This document shows positions 58,337 through 61,657 of a stretch of 61,657 nucleotides of DNA, one piece after another; position 1 is the stretch's first letter, and each line of letters begins with the position of its first letter. The notes under the pieces were generated by a model. It was not told where the DNA came from. It worked only from the letters and a program-made list of their open reading frames with translations, and searched no databases. A program made the translations under genes and the position numbers. Where the stretch lies: contig JFNH01000167.1 in NCBI GenBank assembly GCA_000634415.1, forward strand, positions 1-61,657, in the 5' to 3' direction. This DNA comes from Prochlorococcus sp. scB245a_519A13. Its GTDB lineage: Bacteria > Cyanobacteriota > Cyanobacteriia > PCC-6307 > Cyanobiaceae.

Positions 58337-59857
58337 TTATTTATCCAAACAGGCTAATGCCTTAAGTATCCCCTTTGCTTTATTTATCGTCTCTTGATAT
58401 TCATTTTCAGGAAAAGAATCAGCAACTATTCCAGCTCCTGCTTGCACTGATACATCATATTTACCATCTCTTGAGGGTTTAACTATCATGGTTCTTATCG
58501 TAATTGCTGTATTTAATGCACCATTAATATCAATAGATCCGTATACACCAGCATAAGGTCCTCTAGCATCTTTTTCAAAATGCTTAATCAATTGCATAGC
58601 TCTTATTTTTGGGGCGCCAGTTACTGTTCCAGCGGGAAAGGATGCTTTGAGCAAATCCCATACATCAGCATTATTTTTTAAGATTCCCTCAACTTGGCTG
58701 ACTATATGCATAACATGTGAATATTTCTCAATAACCATTAAATCCTTGACCTTGACAGTACCAATTTCACAAACTCTTCCAAGATCATTTCTCCCAAGAT
58801 CAATTAGCATTACATGCTCAGCTATCTCTTTTGGATCATTTAATAATTCCTTTTCTAATTCCAAGTCTTGATGATTATCTATACCTCTAGGTCTTGTGCC
58901 AGCAATTGGTCTTAAGCTTGCAACAATCTGACTATTTTTATTTTTTTCTGCTTTAACCATTACTTCAGGACTCGAACCTATTAGATACCATGAGCCAAAA
59001 TCAAAAAATGACATGTATGGAGAAGGATTAACCATCCTCAAACTTCTATATAAATTAAAGGGATCATTATTGACTTGAGTTTGGAATCTCTGACTTATAA
59101 CTATTTGGAAGATATCTCCCTTTTTTATGTATTCTTTTGCAGAGAGAACTGCATCCTCAAAATCTTTTTTCTTCCAATTACTCTCAAGATCTAAATTCAG
59201 ATTCTCATTTTCATTCCAATCTAAAAACTCATTTTCTTTAAGAGGAACTCTCATTAAATTTCTAATTGTCTGAATTTTAGAAATTGAGTTTAGATACAAC
59301 TCTTCAATCGAAGACTCTTTTGAAGAAGTAGTATCTGCATAAACCACTGCAGTAATACATCTTTTTATTTGATCAAAAACAACTAATTGATCAAAAAACA
59401 TCCATGAACCATAAGGGATATTGTTTTCTGAAATTTCATTTATTGGAACGCTTGGTTCTATTCGATTTATTAATTCATAACCCCAAGAGCCATATAACTG
59501 TCCAATTGATGGTAAGTCATCAAGCATGGTTGACCTATATTCCTTTGTCCAACTTCTTAAGATATCAAAAGGATCACCTTTATGTGTTTCAGTTTTACCA
59601 TGATTCCAAGTTTTAACTATATCTTCTCCATAACAAACGGCTTCCCAAAGAGGTCTAGTAGCGACAATACTCCACCTACCCAAACTTTCTCCACCTTCAA
59701 CAGATTCAAGAAAAACACCATGGGAATCTTTTGAGGATAATTTTAACCAAGTTGATAATGGAGTCTCTAAATCTGCTGGCCAAGTTTGATTGATAGGTAT
59801 AAAATTTTTACCTTCTTTGTAAGCCTTTATAAAACTATCTTTTTGTGAGCTGATCAT
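58337..59857 (-). CDS. trpE: Anthranilate synthase component I
   Basis: Converts chorismate to anthranilate, first step of tryptophan synthesis. The 506-aa protein has the tryptophan-binding FLESVEGGE motif near residue 50 and the chorismate-binding core (IAGTRPRG, LIDLGRNDLGRVC, SFPAGTVTGAPKIRAM). TrpG is not adjacent. It lies between psaD upstream and gshA immediately downstream. No trp leader peptide or attenuator is apparent in the 59 nt upstream. Confidence 0.96.
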   Translation of the reverse strand: MISSQKDSFIKAYKEGKNFIPINQTWPADLETPLSTWLKLSSKDSHGVFLESVEGGESLGRWSIVATRPLWEAVCYGEDIVKTWNHGKTETHKGDPFDILRSWTKEYRSTMLDDLPSIGQLYGSWGYELINRIEPSVPINEISENNIPYGSWMFFDQLVVFDQIKRCITAVVYADTTSSKESSIEELYLNSISKIQTIRNLMRVPLKENEFLDWNENENLNLDLESNWKKKDFEDAVLSAKEYIKKGDIFQIVISQRFQTQVNNDPFNLYRSLRMVNPSPYMSFFDFGSWYLIGSSPEVMVKAEKNKNSQIVASLRPIAGTRPRGIDNHQDLELEKELLNDPKEIAEHVMLIDLGRNDLGRVCEIGTVKVKDLMVIEKYSHVMHIVSQVEGILKNNADVWDLLKASFPAGTVTGAPKIRAMQLIKHFEKDARGPYAGVYGSIDINGALNTAITIRTMIVKPSRDGKYDVSVQAGAGIVADSFPENEYQETINKAKGILKALACLDK

Positions 59858-59916
59858 ATTAATAATCTCAACCCAAATTATAATTATTTTCCTCTTTTAT
59901 ATCAACTTTAAGGAAG

Positions 59917-60339
59917 TTAATCAAAAGTATTCTTAGTTGTAAATTTCAAACCAGCTGGATTAGGATTCTCACCTATTCTTCTTGGATTATGGCCTACTTT
60001 CTCTCTGCCTTCATTTACTTTTTCAGAGAAAACGCCATCTTTTGGGTGTAAAAATTCAATATCTCCACCTGGGAAAATTCGATAGATTTTAAAATCTTCA
60101 ATTCTTGGTTTAAAGGCTCTTAATTGTGTCCCTAATGCGAGGCATTGTTCTTTTCTTGCAAAGTACATTAGATTATCACCTTCATGCATAATAGCTGCTC
60201 CACCGGTGGGCAATTCAAATGCTTGTTCCTTGGAACTTTTCCATACAATTGCATATTTTTCTTCGGTTTCTGCTGAGTTTAATAAACCCCCGGTACTTCC
60301 TATATGCTTTGGAAATTGACCAACTAAAGTTTCAGTCAT
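59917..60339 (-). CDS. psaD: Photosystem I reaction centre subunit II
   Basis: PsaD, the stromal subunit that docks ferredoxin on PSI. The 140-aa protein has GGSTGGLL-like [18 protein letters not shown], the [25 protein letters not shown] core and the basic C-terminal segment [17 protein letters not shown]. It has no membrane span. It is preceded by about 110 nt that should hold its promoter and is followed by trpE 59 nt downstream. Confidence 0.96.
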   Translation of the reverse strand: MTETLVGQFPKHIGSTGGLLNSAETEEKYAIVWKSSKEQAFELPTGGAAIMHEGDNLMYFARKEQCLALGTQLRAFKPRIEDFKIYRIFPGGDIEFLHPKDGVFSEKVNEGREKVGHNPRRIGENPNPAGLKFTTKNTFD

Positions 60340-60450
60340 CCTTGATTTCGAGTTATTTCTTATAAGAAATTAGCATTCATATTTTGCAAAATTACAAATT
60401 TACAAGAAATTTTCTACATTATTTAATATTAAGGAGAATTATTTCTCATT

Positions 60451-61657
60451 TTACTTTGAATCTGAAATAGGAAAAAATACTGTTAAACCTGTATCACGCC
60501 TTTCTGTGACATGCCCTCCTAAGCTAGCCAACAACTTTTGAGTAGCATTTTGACTTAGTTGTAAACTACCTGTTTGAGGGTTCCAATTTAAAACAGGTCC
60601 AATATCAGAGCCTTTCTCTTTTTTTGGAATTTCTTTTTGATTACTTTCTAATTTTTTTACTTTTAATTGAAGTTTAAGTTTTTGACCAGCTGGTCTTAAC
60701 TCTAAAATTAATGTACTACCTTCTTTTAATCCTCTAGTATTTTTATTAATTAATCCACTTAACATTAATTCCAATTTTTCAGAATCACTCAAAATTTGCG
60801 GAAGTTGATTGGGAATATCAATCTTTAAAGAAATCCCACGCCGATTTAATTGTTTATTCCATAAAGGAGCAAGCTTTTTAAAAATTTCGGCTAAGTTAAT
60901 CTTTGCCAAGTTATTTAATGACGGAACTTCATTACTAACTAATTCTGCTGCATTAAAAATTAAACCAAACCTATCAATTTGTTCATTACATTCATTGTCT
61001 ATTTGAATTAAACGATTTTTCATTGATTCGTCCATCTTATATTTTTTTAAAGTAGAACTTATAAGGGTTTTTATTGTTGTCAAAGGCGTTCTTACTTGAT
61101 GAGATATTGCACGTAATAATTTTGCTTCAGTTATTTGCACATTTTTGTCATCATTTTTCACAGAATTCTTTATGTTATGACTTGGCGTATTATTTGCTAA
61201 TTTTGCAGATAATATTGGCCAAAATAATTTTTCAAATTTATTGTTAATTTTAAGGTCACCTAAATTATTGATTGCATTACAAAATTTTACTCCTTCCTCA
61301 AAATTTTCTTGATTTAATTTTGCATGCATTAATTCAATTGACAGTTTCAGGCTTTCTTCATCACACTTCATTAATAGAATTTTCTTATCTTTTTCTCCTA
61401 CAATTGATAATACGCATTGAAAATTTGGGGTGATTATCATTAAAAAAGGTTCATAGCCATCATCCTGACAAAGATTTAAGACTTTATAATTACTAGCTAA
61501 ATCGAAATCTTTTTTTATCTTTTCTGAATTATTGACTGGTAAAAAACCTGCATTCTCATTTTGAAAGTATGGAAACCCCTCAGGAGACCATAGCCATCCA
61601 TGAAATTGATTTAAAAATTTTTTTTCATTAAAAGCTGGCAAAGGCGAGGCAACCCAG
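60451..61657 (-). CDS. Histidine-kinase-like protein, 5' end cut by window
   Basis: The frame runs off the window edge; the first TTG inside is at 61641 but the coding frame continues upstream (CLA before PAFNEKK), so the true start is likely outside. It has no membrane spans. A dimerisation/H-box is clear (LLRAISHQVRTPLTTIK, His in SHQVRTP). The ATP-binding part is weak: no DxGxG box is visible, and the N-box region reads SGLINKNTRGL. It ends with GLTVFFPIS. The N-terminal about 150 residues form an unknown sensor region. It sits upstream of psaD on the same strand. It may be a pseudo-kinase or phosphotransfer protein. Confidence 0.75.
   Translation of the reverse strand, partial: WVASPLPAFNEKKFLNQFHGWLWSPEGFPYFQNENAGFLPVNNSEKIKKDFDLASNYKVLNLCQDDGYEPFLMIITPNFQCVLSIVGEKDKKILLMKCDEESLKLSIELMHAKLNQENFEEGVKFCNAINNLGDLKINNKFEKLFWPILSAKLANNTPSHNIKNSVKNDDKNVQITEAKLLRAISHQVRTPLTTIKTLISSTLKKYKMDESMKNRLIQIDNECNEQIDRFGLIFNAAELVSNEVPSLNNLAKINLAEIFKKLAPLWNKQLNRRGISLKIDIPNQLPQILSDSEKLELMLSGLINKNTRGLKEGSTLILELRPAGQKLKLQLKVKKLESNQKEIPKKEKGSDIGPVLNWNPQTGSLQLSQNATQKLLASLGGHVTERRDTGLTVFFPISDSK

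Noticed and set aside
1-61657. CRISPR arrays, restriction systems, toxin-antitoxin or prophage modules
   Set aside because: No regular repeat-spacer arrays, cas, methyltransferase, capsid or integrase genes were found; high-light Prochlorococcus usually lack CRISPR.

Overview
This window is chromosomal DNA of a marine picocyanobacterium, almost certainly a high-light-adapted Prochlorococcus. The sequence is very AT-rich and gene-dense. It carries photosystem I genes (psaA, psaB, psaL, psaI, psaD), ferredoxin-type glutamate synthase, ndhN, ldpA, a CbiG-CobJ fusion, cyanobacterial-type glutamate-cysteine ligase and a ribosomal cluster that begins with rplC rather than rpsJ. These assignments come from protein motifs and gene order read by eye; no database search was run.

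Layout. (1) 1-5.9 kb: gltB, a YciI-like protein and lipA. (2) 5.9-8.8 kb: a small accessory patch with a degenerate serine-recombinase-like protein, a 70-aa partner, and a divergent pair of a beta-lactamase-fold protein and an NlpC/P60 peptidase, both without signal peptides. (3) 8.8-15.7 kb: psaL-psaI, a small membrane protein, a GT2 glycosyltransferase, and psaA-psaB ending in a clear terminator. (4) 16.0-18.7 kb: cobJ (CbiG-CbiH fusion) and a HAD phosphatase. (5) 18.7-21.1 kb: a tRNA-Ser(GCU)-bounded islet. It holds one polysaccharide-export (SLBB/Wza-like) gene flanked by repeated motifs and a 13-bp copy of the tRNA 3' end. (6) 21.2-24.1 kb: alr, an HNH endonuclease and prfA. (7) 24.1-39.1 kb: a continuous minus-strand ribosomal supercluster, rplC-D-W-B-rpsS-rplV-rpsC-rplP-rpmC-rpsQ-rplN-X-E-rpsH-rplF-R-rpsE-rplO-secY-adk-rpmJ-rpsM-K-rpoA-rplQ-truA-rplM-rpsI-rpmE. 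(8) 39.4-43.3 kb: ndhN, ldpA, tRNA-Gln, a HAD protein, recA and a DUF2839-type protein. (9) 43.3-53.6 kb: a degenerate DinG-like protein, tyrA, a CrtD-like desaturase, fructosamine kinase, a CAAD protein, MoeB-rhodanese, a duplicated CobO-like P-loop protein, larE, speD and recF. (10) 53.6 kb to the end: tRNA-Arg(CCG), a GNAT-like protein, ppc, gshA, trpE, psaD and a histidine-kinase-like protein cut by the window edge.

The genes cover nitrogen and carbon entry (gltB, ppc), light harvesting, corrinoid synthesis, amino-acid and cofactor synthesis, and translation. Nothing that can be called a complete new defence or mobile system is visible. The strongest candidates for something undescribed are the tRNA-Ser islet with its flanking repeats, the degenerate recombinase patch, the recF start lying on an A/T homopolymer, the structured leader and palindromic promoter of the ribosomal operon, and three proteins whose catalytic motifs look lost (resolvase-like, DinG-like, histidine-kinase-like).
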